A stretch of DNA of 8,564 bases from Patescibacteria group bacterium (GCA_018830365.1 JAHJSK010000054.1:1-8564); one strand, 5' to 3'; positions 1 to 6,400 are shown, numbered from the stretch's first letter. Made by a program: numbers and translations. The notes: a model not told the origin generated them from the sequence alone.

Positions 1-74
1 ATAAAACTTTATAAACCCCTCATTTTTTAACAATTATTAAAAACCATTATCAAGTCGCTAAATAATTTACCTTG

Positions 75-105
75 AATAAACCCCGGACATTCGGGTGGGC
101 TTATT
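75..105. repeat. Dispersed ATAAACCCC/GGGTGG palindromic repeat, copy 1
   Basis: An imperfect inverted repeat with arms AATAA (75-79) and TTATT (101-105) and inner CCC/GGG pairing around GGACATTC. The same word order, ATAAACCCC then (A/G)GACATT then GGGTGG, is seen inverted at 7712-7740 and in partial form at 7295-7312 and 7641-7672. A bare ATAAACCCC also lies at 11-19. No gene is visible here. It directly abuts a relic of the res gene start at 102-125. The family looks like a short non-coding repeat of the REP/MITE type, but its mobility is not shown by this sequence. Confidence 0.5.
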
Positions 106-125
106 GCGTTTTCTTGATAAATTTT
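102..125 (-). pseudogene. Relic copy of the 5' end of res (24-bp perfect duplication)
   Basis: These 24 bases are identical to 2450-2473, the start of the res coding region. On the minus strand they read in the same frame as LKIYQENAI, the first residues of Res. The similarity stops at about 102, where a palindromic repeat begins, and the frame then runs to a stop near position 30 without resembling Res. So only a stub of a second res-like start remains, downstream of the intact gene. Because the copies are in direct orientation they bracket the whole intact res gene. Chance identity of this length within 8.5 kb is very unlikely. Confidence 0.6.
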
Positions 126-153
126 AAGGTGTATAAAGATTGTTAAGGACATT

Positions 154-183
154 AAAAAGTCGGTTTCTCGGAGCCGATTTTTT
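154..183 (-). terminator. Bidirectional Rho-independent terminator after res
   Basis: The stem is TCGGTTT (160-166) with GAGCCGA (171-177), closed by a CTCG loop and including two G-T pairs. Outside it lie an A run (154-158) and a T run (178-183) that extend the pairing. Read on the minus strand, the hairpin follows the res stop codon at 185 and is followed by five T, so it would end the mod-to-res operon. Read on the plus strand it has six T after the stem, so it would also stop any transcript entering from the left edge. Confidence 0.75.
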
Positions 184-184
184 A

Positions 185-2482
185 TTATAATATTAAATCG
201 GCCCAATTATCAAATGAATTATCCTTAAAATCTTTGTTCGGTTTATCAAAATAAATCCATCGTCCTCGATAATCTCTTTGGTCGGTGTTGGCAACTATTC
301 CACCAAAAAGTTTTTTGCCTTTTTTATTTTCACTTTGAATATATTGTCGCAAACCATCTGACTTTGGTCCAAAATCACTTAAAAAAGTCCCGTGCGGATC
401 AAAAAGCCCAATTCGACCATCTTTCAACATCACTATAAAGTCGACATAAAAAGGTTTCTTTTCTCCATTGTCATAAGGGATTGCAAAAAATGTTGCGTCC
501 CTGTCGCCATTTTTAAACCACCACTCAACCTTTTCTGACTTGTCTAAAAAATTAATAAAAGTCGTTTCCGATTTCCATTTTTCATCGTTATAAAATGGTT
601 GCATAATTGATTTTTCAACGCTTACTGCTGAATATTCTTTGCCAAAAGATAAAGTTTCCGGAATATTCCAATTTCCAACATCCATCATTTCGCTTTCTTT
701 TTTTATAACCTCCGCTTGATATTTTTCTTTTGCTTTGCCCAAAACATTAACAAAATGTTGCGAATTTTTGTCGCTCAAAATAATCTGGACAATTTCTTCC
801 CATTTATCCGCAATTTTCTCCCAGTCGCTTTCAAAAAATTTATAGATTGATTCCTCTACTCTTTTAACCGATCTATCTTCGGGATAGAAAGGGGTTAAAT
901 TATTGCGCACAAAAAAGTCAAATAATTTTTGTAAGTCAAAGTCGCTTGCTTTTATTTCTTTGTCGCCGACAATTTTTGCCCCAGCCAAAGCGTCAACATC
1001 TTCGGCTTTATAATCAGAAATAATTTTTAAGTCAAACTTTCTCGCTTTAATATCAATCTGCCTTTTTAAGTCGTATTCTTTCGCTTGCTTCAAAAATATT
1101 TCTTGAAAAAGTGGCGATAATCTTGTTTTTTCGCGGTGTCTTTTCGGATAGCGCGAGAGCAAACTTAATTTAGGATCAAAACGCCTTTTGCTCGTGTAAA
1201 TAGTGATGTAATCTTTGGCAATATCTTCCTGAATTTCTATATTGTCCAAGTTGGTATAAACATAGCCGTAATTCAAAATTTCGTTTTTATAATGTCCTTT
1301 ATCTGGCTCTGGCATTCGCATAATTCTGCCAACGGTCTGAATGGAAAAAATACGGCTTTTCCATTCTCTAAAAACAACCAAAATTTGGGCTCGTGGACAA
1401 TCCCAGCCATAAGCAATAGCTTCTTTAAAAATCAAAACTTCAACAGGACTATCATTTCTCTCAACATTTTCTCTATTTATTTTTTCTTCCGAAAGCCAAA
1501 TTGCTAATTTATTATTGCCTTTTTCAGTCGTAATGCTGTATTTACTTTTTAAAATTTTCTCTATCTCCAATCGCAACTCATCTTCTCTGTTTCCAATCCT
1601 TCGCGGTATCTGAATTAAAACTAAAGGATTAATATCGGTTTTTTCTTTTTTATACGCCTCTACTAATTCCTGTCGTTTTTTCATCGCCGCCGTAATTGTC
1701 AATTCCTCGGTGCTTTTAATATCTTTATCACCGAGTTTATTTGTGTATATTTTTCCGCTTTTAATAAATTTATCAAATTCTTCATTCAAAATAATGGCTT
1801 TTTTAATCATTCCTTCTTTTTTAACATCTTCCAAATCAATAGAAACCATATCATCTGGATCTTTCAAAATTGGCGTTGCCGCCACTTCAATTGTCAAATC
1901 AGCGTTTATGTCTTTGCGTAATTTTGTCGCCGCCTGTTCTTCTTTTGCGTCTTTTGCTCCGGCCGCAAACCAACTTTCATCTATGATTAAAATAATTTTT
2001 CTGTCTTCTTCTCTTGTTCGTTCTAAAACTTTAGATAAATTAAAATCTTGTTCATTATCTCTAATGTAAATAGCATTCTTTTTATTTATGCTTTCCCAGT
2101 TGAAAAACAAAATTTCATTTTCGCTAATTTTTCTGTCGTCCAAATCTTCAAAATAGAAACATTTTAACGCTCTGTTTGTTTCAAAATAATTTTCTAATTT
2201 TTCTTTGCTTTGAATATGAAGCTGTCTCGGAGCCGCCCAAATAAAGCCGAGCGATTGTCTAACTTCCCTGCCTACGCCGACCTGCCTGCCGGCAAGGCAG
2301 GGGCTTCGGCGGGCAGGTCTATCGTCAACCAATTGTTTTAAAAACTCGGCCATCATTATTGTCTTGCCTGAACCAGTCGGCGACTTAAAAACCAATTTTT
2401 TACTACCCGAATAACCCAAAAGTCTTTTAGTTTTGATTAATAAATCGTCTATTGCGTTTTCTTGATAAATTTTTAATTGCAT
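185..2482 (-). CDS. res: Type III restriction endonuclease subunit Res (SF2 helicase plus C-terminal nuclease)
   Basis: Res subunit of a type III restriction-modification system. With Mod it hydrolyses ATP, moves along DNA and cleaves between inversely oriented unmodified sites. The 765-residue protein shows SF2 motifs in order: Walker A SPTGSGKT (34-41), motif Ia region FIWAAPRQ (80-87), DES as a DEAH-like motif II (168-170), AATP (201-204), AIAYGWDCPRA motif V (355-365) and QTVGRIMRM motif VI (382-390). The C-terminal endonuclease region is at about 675-700. Its expected PD...(D/E)xK reads VD (680-681) and DPH (695-697), so the usual proline and the catalytic lysine are missing. Residues 55-71 come from a 51-bp palindrome inserted in frame between motifs I and Ia. 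The ATG lies 8 nt after the stop of the preceding small gene, with no clear ribosome binding site. The length is somewhat shorter than classical EcoP-type Res proteins. Family assignment is secure; nuclease activity is uncertain. Confidence 0.95.
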   Translation of the reverse strand: MQLKIYQENAIDDLLIKTKRLLGYSGSKKLVFKSPTGSGKTIMMAEFLKQLVDDRPARRSPCLAGRQVGVGREVRQSLGFIWAAPRQLHIQSKEKLENYFETNRALKCFYFEDLDDRKISENEILFFNWESINKKNAIYIRDNEQDFNLSKVLERTREEDRKIILIIDESWFAAGAKDAKEEQAATKLRKDINADLTIEVAATPILKDPDDMVSIDLEDVKKEGMIKKAIILNEEFDKFIKSGKIYTNKLGDKDIKSTEELTITAAMKKRQELVEAYKKEKTDINPLVLIQIPRRIGNREDELRLEIEKILKSKYSITTEKGNNKLAIWLSEEKINRENVERNDSPVEVLIFKEAIAYGWDCPRAQILVVFREWKSRIFSIQTVGRIMRMPEPDKGHYKNEILNYGYVYTNLDNIEIQEDIAKDYITIYTSKRRFDPKLSLLSRYPKRHREKTRLSPLFQEIFLKQAKEYDLKRQIDIKARKFDLKIISDYKAEDVDALAGAKIVGDKEIKASDFDLQKLFDFFVRNNLTPFYPEDRSVKRVEESIYKFFESDWEKIADKWEEIVQIILSDKNSQHFVNVLGKAKEKYQAEVIKKESEMMDVGNWNIPETLSFGKEYSAVSVEKSIMQPFYNDEKWKSETTFINFLDKSEKVEWWFKNGDRDATFFAIPYDNGEKKPFYVDFIVMLKDGRIGLFDPHGTFLSDFGPKSDGLRQYIQSENKKGKKLFGGIVANTDQRDYRGRWIYFDKPNKDFKDNSFDNWADLIL
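2267..2317. repeat. 51-bp nested palindromic element inserted in frame inside res
   Basis: The inner dyad CCTGCCT (2281-2287) pairs with AGGCAGG (2295-2301) around GCCGGCA. The outer arms, 2267-2280 and 2306-2317 (CCTGCC..CGCCGA with TCGGCGGGCAGG), pair with a two-base bulge. The unit runs from CCTG to CAGG and is exactly 51 bp, or 17 codons. Removing it leaves a continuous reading frame that joins LVDD directly to REVRQSLGFIW. It is GC-rich in an AT-rich gene, and the same CCTGCC core occurs at 6377-6395 and in the array at 8421-8542. It behaves like the Rickettsia palindromic elements that enter coding genes, although no homology to those is claimed. Confidence 0.8.
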
Positions 2483-2490
2483 GATTAAAA

Positions 2491-2871
2491 TTACTTTTTC
2501 TTAATTTTTTCCATATGCTCTTTTGATTTGCTAAAAAACCACACGATTTTTTTACGAAAATAATCATTGAAAAAGCAAAGATAAAAAAATAAAATTGATA
2601 GTCCTATTATTAATTCTACGCGTAAAATCCAACAAATAATTTCTAATAATGATATTATTCCCACAAATAAAGTTAGAATTATTGTGTAAGCAATGGGGAA
2701 ATGTGCCCAACTTATCTCGCCCCGTTTCACGCCCCCTTCCAACGAAGCAGAAAGGTTGATTGTTTCAACCAATTCTTTTTTAAAAAAATTGGATGTTTCT
2801 TTTTTGCATTGACCACAAAATCGGCTCGGCTTTTCATTTTGACATATTGTACAAAAAACTTTGTCTTGCAT
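2491..2871 (-). CDS. Small zinc-ribbon protein with two predicted membrane helices, function unknown
   Basis: I do not recognise this 126-residue protein as a named family. Near the N terminus it has two CxxC knuckles, CTIC (7-10) and CGQC (19-22), spaced like a small zinc ribbon. A polar stretch (about 24-55) follows, then two hydrophobic segments (about 58-82 and 86-103) and a basic, lysine-rich tail (106-126). The likely form is an inner-membrane hairpin with the zinc ribbon and tail in the cytoplasm. It starts 4 nt after the mod stop and ends 8 nt before the res start, so it should be co-transcribed with both. Type III systems normally have only mod and res, which makes this an unusual passenger or an accessory subunit. 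A possible purine-rich site lies inside the mod 3' end but is far from the ATG. Confidence 0.85.
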   Translation of the reverse strand: MQDKVFCTICQNEKPSRFCGQCKKETSNFFKKELVETINLSASLEGGVKRGEISWAHFPIAYTIILTLFVGIISLLEIICWILRVELIIGLSILFFYLCFFNDYFRKKIVWFFSKSKEHMEKIKKK

Positions 2872-2875
2872 TTTT

Positions 2876-4534
2876 TTACTTAAAAATCCTTCTATAAACC
2901 CTCAAAATCGCTTCCGGTATGGGGGATAATTGGACTTTTTGTTTTATATCTTCAAATTCATCGCCAAAAGTTTCATCACCCAAAGAAAAAATATAGACGC
3001 TGAATTTGTCTTTTATATCCTTAATCGCTTTTTTGAAAGCTGAAATTGCCACTTGATCAAAAATTATGCCAGTATAATGATCGTGATTTTTGAAAATTTT
3101 AAAATCTTCTCCGTCTCGAACTAACTCAAAAGTTTCCTCTTTTACACAAAGCATATCCGTTGCTTGCTTTGTGAGTTTTATTTTGTTTTTATCTGTTGGT
3201 TCATCATATTCAACAAAATTGGTTTTGAAGTATTTTAGATTGCCACCCAAACCTTCCACTTTTTCTCCTTTTAAGTTTTTATAACCCTCAATAACTTTTT
3301 TAATTCGCGGATAACAAATATCTTCTGCAATTTTTAAACCACTTCCATTGTTGTCTTGGTTATCGGTACATAAAATAAATTTCCTATTGCCACCATCTTC
3401 TTTGTTTAATTTCATAACAGCGTGGCCTGTTGTCCCGGAACCAGCCATAAAATCAACAATTATAGATTCTTTTTTAGAACCCAGCTGTATAAGAGTCTTA
3501 ATTAGTAAAGTTGGCTTTGGATTTGAAAAAATATCTTCATCTGTATCTTTTAGATTAAATAATTCCCGTAATTCTTCTTTTCCTCCAGTAGTAGTTCCTT
3601 TTGTTAATAAAACGGAATATGGTGTTATCTCTCGTTGTTCGTTTATAAAAATCTTAATAGCAGGAACCGAGTTATTATTTTTCCCCCAATAAATTCTTCC
3701 GTCTTTATTTAATAATTCGAATTCTTCTTGGGGTATATCAAATTGTCTCGTAAACTTTTTACCAGAAGGAGATTTTACAGTATAAAAATTCTTATGTTTT
3801 GGATTTGAAGCATCTTCTCTACGGGAAATACTACCAGCTTTATATGGACCTCTTAAATCATTATCTATATTATCATATACATTTTGAAAATTTGGCTTTT
3901 CTAAAATTTTATTTAAAATTCTTTTATTTTTAAAACCAACAATCACATATTCATGGTCTTTTCTAAATGTTGTCGTATTTTTCATCTTACCGTCGCGTCC
4001 GTCGCCACTTTTACGCCATACCATAATATCGATATTTCCGTCGTTAAATATTTGATCGGTTAATAATCTCAAAGGGGCTATTTCATTATCATCAATTGAA
4101 ATGAAAATCACCCCTGTGTCTTTTAACAGATTTTTCGCCAACCTCAATCTTTTTTCCATGAAAGAAAGCCATTTTGAGTGGCGGTAAGAATCTTCTTTAT
4201 CAACATAATGGTCGTTGAAAATAAAATCTTTATTTCCTGTGTTATACGGCGGATCAATATAAATGACATCAATTTTTTTATTATGTGTGTAATTCAAAAC
4301 CGAAAGGGCGTGATAATTGTCGCCTTCAATTAGTAAATTTACCGGTTTGTCTTTGTCAGTGATAATTTCTTTATTTTTTACTTCTTTAAGTACCGGCAAT
4401 TTTTCTTTGCACATCTCAACTAATTCTTCAGGTTTTTCTTCCCAAACAAGCCCGTATTTTTTCTTTTTCTTCAACTCCTTTTTCAGCCGTTCGACTTCCT
4501 TATTTAATTTTTCTATTTCTAATTTATTGTTCAT
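2876..4534 (-). CDS. mod: Type III DNA methyltransferase subunit Mod (N6-adenine, beta class)
   Basis: Mod recognises a short asymmetric DNA site and transfers a methyl group from S-adenosylmethionine to the N6 of adenine. It also supplies site recognition to Res. The 552-residue protein begins with a lysine-rich coiled-coil stretch (about 5-27) and then the conserved YGLVWEEKPEE. The catalytic motif IV DPPYNTG (94-100) comes before the SAM-binding motif I FMAGSGTTG (362-370), the order that defines beta-class enzymes. Between them, at about 175-335, lies the variable target-recognition region. NPKPTLLIKTLIQ (338-350) fits motif X. No catalytic residue is missing. The start ATG is preceded by a 78-bp gap that follows the NYN gene. 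The stop lies 4 nt before the small zinc-ribbon gene, consistent with one operon mod, small gene, res. The target sequence cannot be read from the protein. Confidence 0.96.
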   Translation of the reverse strand: MNNKLEIEKLNKEVERLKKELKKKKKYGLVWEEKPEELVEMCKEKLPVLKEVKNKEIITDKDKPVNLLIEGDNYHALSVLNYTHNKKIDVIYIDPPYNTGNKDFIFNDHYVDKEDSYRHSKWLSFMEKRLRLAKNLLKDTGVIFISIDDNEIAPLRLLTDQIFNDGNIDIMVWRKSGDGRDGKMKNTTTFRKDHEYVIVGFKNKRILNKILEKPNFQNVYDNIDNDLRGPYKAGSISRREDASNPKHKNFYTVKSPSGKKFTRQFDIPQEEFELLNKDGRIYWGKNNNSVPAIKIFINEQREITPYSVLLTKGTTTGGKEELRELFNLKDTDEDIFSNPKPTLLIKTLIQLGSKKESIIVDFMAGSGTTGHAVMKLNKEDGGNRKFILCTDNQDNNGSGLKIAEDICYPRIKKVIEGYKNLKGEKVEGLGGNLKYFKTNFVEYDEPTDKNKIKLTKQATDMLCVKEETFELVRDGEDFKIFKNHDHYTGIIFDQVAISAFKKAIKDIKDKFSVYIFSLGDETFGDEFEDIKQKVQLSPIPEAILRVYRRIFK

Positions 4535-4544
4535 AATGTTGTAG

Positions 4545-4553
4545 TGTGGATAA
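4545..4553. promoter_or_regulatory. Perfect DnaA-box-like 9-mer upstream of mod
   Basis: TGTGGATAA on the plus strand is TTATCCACA on the minus strand, the E. coli consensus DnaA box. It sits 11 bp before the mod ATG, in the gap that also holds the rightward promoter. It is a single copy, with no cluster, no AT-rich unwinding element and no dnaA or dnaN nearby, so it is not an origin. It may be a chance match or a regulatory site. Confidence 0.2.
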
Positions 4554-4559
4554 CTTAAC

Positions 4560-4587
4560 TTGCTTGCTTTAAAAATTATGCTATAAT
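4560..4587 (+). promoter_or_regulatory. Sigma-70-type promoter with extended -10, pointing right
   Basis: A perfect -10 TATAAT (4582-4587) is preceded by TGC (4579-4581), an extended -10. A weak -35 TTGCTT (4560-4565) lies 16 bp upstream. The predicted start, about 7 nt downstream, is G4594, which is exactly the first base of a hairpin. It points away from mod and against the NYN gene, with no plus-strand gene ahead of it, so it most likely serves the candidate small RNA. A CATAAT on the opposite strand (4580-4575) could be a back-to-back -10 for mod, but its -35 is poor. Confidence 0.6.
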
Positions 4588-4593
4588 GCTCCT

Positions 4594-4645
4594 GTAGATG
4601 AAAATCTACTAATCACGCGGTCCCGCCTAAAGCGGGATTTTCGCT
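4594..4645 (+). ncRNA. Candidate small RNA of about 50 nt with two hairpins
   Basis: Downstream of the TATAAT at 4582-4587 the predicted transcript starts at about 4594. It opens with a perfect 6-bp hairpin, GTAGAT-GAAA-ATCTAC (4594-4609), closed by a GNRA-type GAAA loop. An unpaired linker (4610-4620) follows. A second hairpin, TCCCGC (4621-4626) with GCGGGA (4632-4637), comes next and is followed by TTTTCGCTTTT, which resembles an intrinsic terminator. The minus strand has no T run after these stems, so the signal is directional. From 4613 onward it is antisense to the last codons and stop of the NYN gene. I do not recognise it as a known RNA family. An alternative is that the second hairpin is only a GC-rich repeat. 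Confidence 0.45.
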
Positions 4646-5317
4646 TTTAATATAAACTCTTTTGCCTGTATAAAATTTACCGAAATCAATATATTTATCC
4701 TTTATATTATGCAATTCCCCGGCCACTATATTCCGCACACCAACTACACCAATTTTTTTATTTTTCACTTTCAATCTCTCTAATGGTTCTTTCAAATCTG
4801 AATCGCCAGAAAAAAGCATAACCGCTGTTAATTTTTCGGTGTCATCCAACATATCCATTGTCATTTCTACATCAAAATTACACTTCGGTTCTTCAATAAT
4901 TATTCCCGATTTTTGCAACTCATTTATCAATTCTTGAATTTTGTTTTTGACCGAACCATCAAATAGTGTTATTGTGTGGCGTTGGAAAAATAGGCCTTCA
5001 TCAATATCTTTTATAATAAATTTCATTGACTTAGTTCTCAAAATCGCACCTGTTTTTTTAATACGATTATGAAAAGCTTCAGAATTTTTCAAATCTCTCT
5101 CGTTTTTTCCATAATAAATTTTGATCTCTTTGATATTCGGGAAAGTGAAAAGCTGCCCAACAACATCTTCTATTCTGAATTTCCAGCCCAAAACATTCTG
5201 CCAATGAAACATATTAGTCAAGTCCAAATACGCAAAGATGGCCGTTTCTTTATTGATCCAATCCAAATAATCTTTTCTTACCATAAATTTATTTAAAATG
5301 TCTTGAGGAATATCCAT
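4613..5317 (-). CDS. NYN (PIN-like, LabA/DUF88-type) ribonuclease domain protein
   Basis: The 234-residue protein matches the NYN domain, a PIN-like Mg2+-dependent nuclease fold that usually acts on RNA. The expected acidic sites are visible: FAYLDLTN near the start (D32, N35), NFDVEMTMD (D149, D155) and the signature LFSGDSDLKEPLERL (169-183; D172, D174), followed by GVVGV. No extra domain such as OST-HTH is obvious. No transmembrane segment is seen, so it should be cytoplasmic. The ATG lies only 3 nt after the radC stop, so the two are almost certainly translated from one message. The TGA stop sits in a GC-rich hairpin and overlaps the candidate small RNA on the other strand. Substrate and role are unknown; NYN proteins are found in RNA turnover and in toxin-like or defence settings. 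Confidence 0.85.
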   Translation of the reverse strand: MDIPQDILNKFMVRKDYLDWINKETAIFAYLDLTNMFHWQNVLGWKFRIEDVVGQLFTFPNIKEIKIYYGKNERDLKNSEAFHNRIKKTGAILRTKSMKFIIKDIDEGLFFQRHTITLFDGSVKNKIQELINELQKSGIIIEEPKCNFDVEMTMDMLDDTEKLTAVMLFSGDSDLKEPLERLKVKNKKIGVVGVRNIVAGELHNIKDKYIDFGKFYTGKRVYIKSENPALGGTA

Positions 5318-5320
5318 GTC

Positions 5321-5995
5321 TTATATCAAATTTTTTTCTTTAAAACTAAAATAATTGTTTTTCGTCACAATAATATGATCCATCACTTCTATACCCAAAA
5401 TTTTACCTGCCTCTACCATTCTTTTGGTTAAATCTAAATCATCTTCTGACGGCTCCGAATCCCCGGAGGGGTGATTGTGTGCTAGAATTATTTGAGCGGC
5501 AAAAATTCGCGCCGCCGGTTCAAATACTTCGCGCGGGTGGACTAAACTAGCATTTAGTGTACCAACGGAAATAGTTTCTTTATTTAATAGCTCGTTGCGT
5601 GAATTCAAGTATAAAACAACAAAATTTTCTTTTTTATATTCCCGCAAAAAGGAAATTTGAGCAATTATTTCTTTTGTGGTCTGAATTATTGGTAGAGTGC
5701 TTGAAGAATCAACCTCTAAAACTCTACCAGCAAATTCAAAAGCGGCTAAAATTTGAGTAGCTTTGGCCGGTCCAATTCCGTTTATTTTTTTAAATTGATC
5801 AAAATTCAATCCAAGCAACTTTTTCTTAGGATAATTTGAAAGAATATCTCGGGCAACTTCAAGAACATTTTTGCCTTTTGTCCCAGTACCTAAAAGAATA
5901 GCCAAAAGTTCATAATCTTTTAAAAATTTTGCCCCGGACTTAATCAATTTTTCCCGCGGTCTATCAACTTTTGGAATGTCTTTAATCTTCGGCAT
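5321..5995 (-). CDS. radC: RadC-family JAB1/MPN domain protein
   Basis: The 224-residue protein is a full-length RadC-family member. The N-terminal half is helical with a helix-hairpin-helix, INGIGPAKATQIL (71-83), which usually binds DNA without sequence preference. The C-terminal half is the JAMM/MPN fold with VGTLNASLVHPREVF (144-158, E156) and the metal motif HNHPSGDSEPSEDD (173-186). The latter fits HxHx7Sx2D through H173, H175, S183 and D186. The motif is intact, so metal binding is expected. The old link to recombinational repair has not held up, and the biochemical role of RadC remains unsettled. Related JAB proteins are frequent near mobile and defence genes. It starts 5 nt after the stop of a broken HTH regulator gene and ends 3 nt before the NYN gene, which suggests a former three-gene operon. 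Confidence 0.96.
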   Translation of the reverse strand: MPKIKDIPKVDRPREKLIKSGAKFLKDYELLAILLGTGTKGKNVLEVARDILSNYPKKKLLGLNFDQFKKINGIGPAKATQILAAFEFAGRVLEVDSSSTLPIIQTTKEIIAQISFLREYKKENFVVLYLNSRNELLNKETISVGTLNASLVHPREVFEPAARIFAAQIILAHNHPSGDSEPSEDDLDLTKRMVEAGKILGIEVMDHIIVTKNNYFSFKEKNLI

Positions 5996-6000
5996 AAAAT

Positions 6001-6199
6001 TTATTTCATTAAATCATCAAGCGAAACGCCAAGAGCATCCGCAATTTTTTTAACAGTATCAATCGTGGGATTGGGTATTGCGCCAGCTTCTATTTTAGCG
6101 ATAGTTATGAAAAACAAGATCAGCCTTTTTTAATAAGACATCTTGAAAAATACCGAACTTGTTTTGGTATTTTTTTATGTTCTCATCGATTGTGGATTT
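6001..6199 (-). pseudogene. Frameshifted XRE-family HTH regulator remnant
   Basis: Two adjacent minus-strand frames together spell a small XRE/Cro-type helix-turn-helix protein. The first (6199-6110) reads STIDENIKKYQNKFG followed by IFQDVLLKKADLVF. The second (6108-6001) reads ITIAKIEAGAIPNPT followed by IDTVKKIADALGVSLDDLMK and a TAA stop. The join needs removal of one base near 6109; without it the first frame stops at 6095-6097. No in-frame ATG precedes the first part, and the position where a start codon would be expected (6197-6199) reads AAA. About 65 residues is normal for a single-domain regulator. It ends 5 nt before radC, so it was probably the controller of the radC-NYN pair. A sequencing error could explain the frameshift but not the missing start. 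Confidence 0.75.
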
Positions 6200-6254
6200 T
6201 CCGTTGAATGTAAAATTATGCGGTGTGTATTTGAAAATATCCGAACCGATTTCA

Positions 6255-6400
6255 TTAACGGGCTCCGCCTTCGTTGAAACTTCGGTGGACAGGTCGGCGG
6301 GCGGAATTCCCCCCGAACCCCCTTTCCGCCCGCCTCGCCTTGAAGCGGAAGCGAAAAGAACGATTTCAAGTTTTTCCCTGCCTGCCGCAGGCAGGTAGGG
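6255..6400. repeat. GC-rich inverted-repeat patch downstream of the MscS gene
   Basis: This stretch is much richer in G and C than its surroundings. It contains a perfect 9-bp inverted repeat, GGCGGGCGG (6296-6304) with CCGCCCGCC (6326-6334), and a perfect 9-bp-arm palindrome with CCTGCCTGC (6377-6385) and GCAGGCAGG (6387-6395) around a single C. The second carries the same CCTGCC core as the element inside res. No T run follows on the minus strand, so it is not a standard terminator for the channel gene, although the hairpins could protect the message end. No convincing gene is present. Confidence 0.6.

Noticed and set aside
4440..4475. A-rich run in the 5' part of mod as a possible phase-variation tract.
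   Set aside because: The run is interrupted and short; it simply encodes a lysine-rich coiled coil.
4535..4612. A strong leftward promoter for mod.
   Set aside because: Only a CATAAT at 4580-4575 was seen, with no credible -35 at the right distance. Transcription from the radC-NYN side is equally possible because no minus-strand terminator follows NYN.
6146..6174. A 9-bp hairpin, AAAAATACC/GGTATTTTT, followed by T, resembling a terminator.
   Set aside because: It lies inside the former coding region of the HTH gene and encodes its KKYQNKFGIF part, so it is probably incidental.
6159..6398. Plus-strand and minus-strand short open frames with proline- and arginine-rich ends.
   Set aside because: They are readings of the GC-rich repeats and the HTH remnant in wrong frames.
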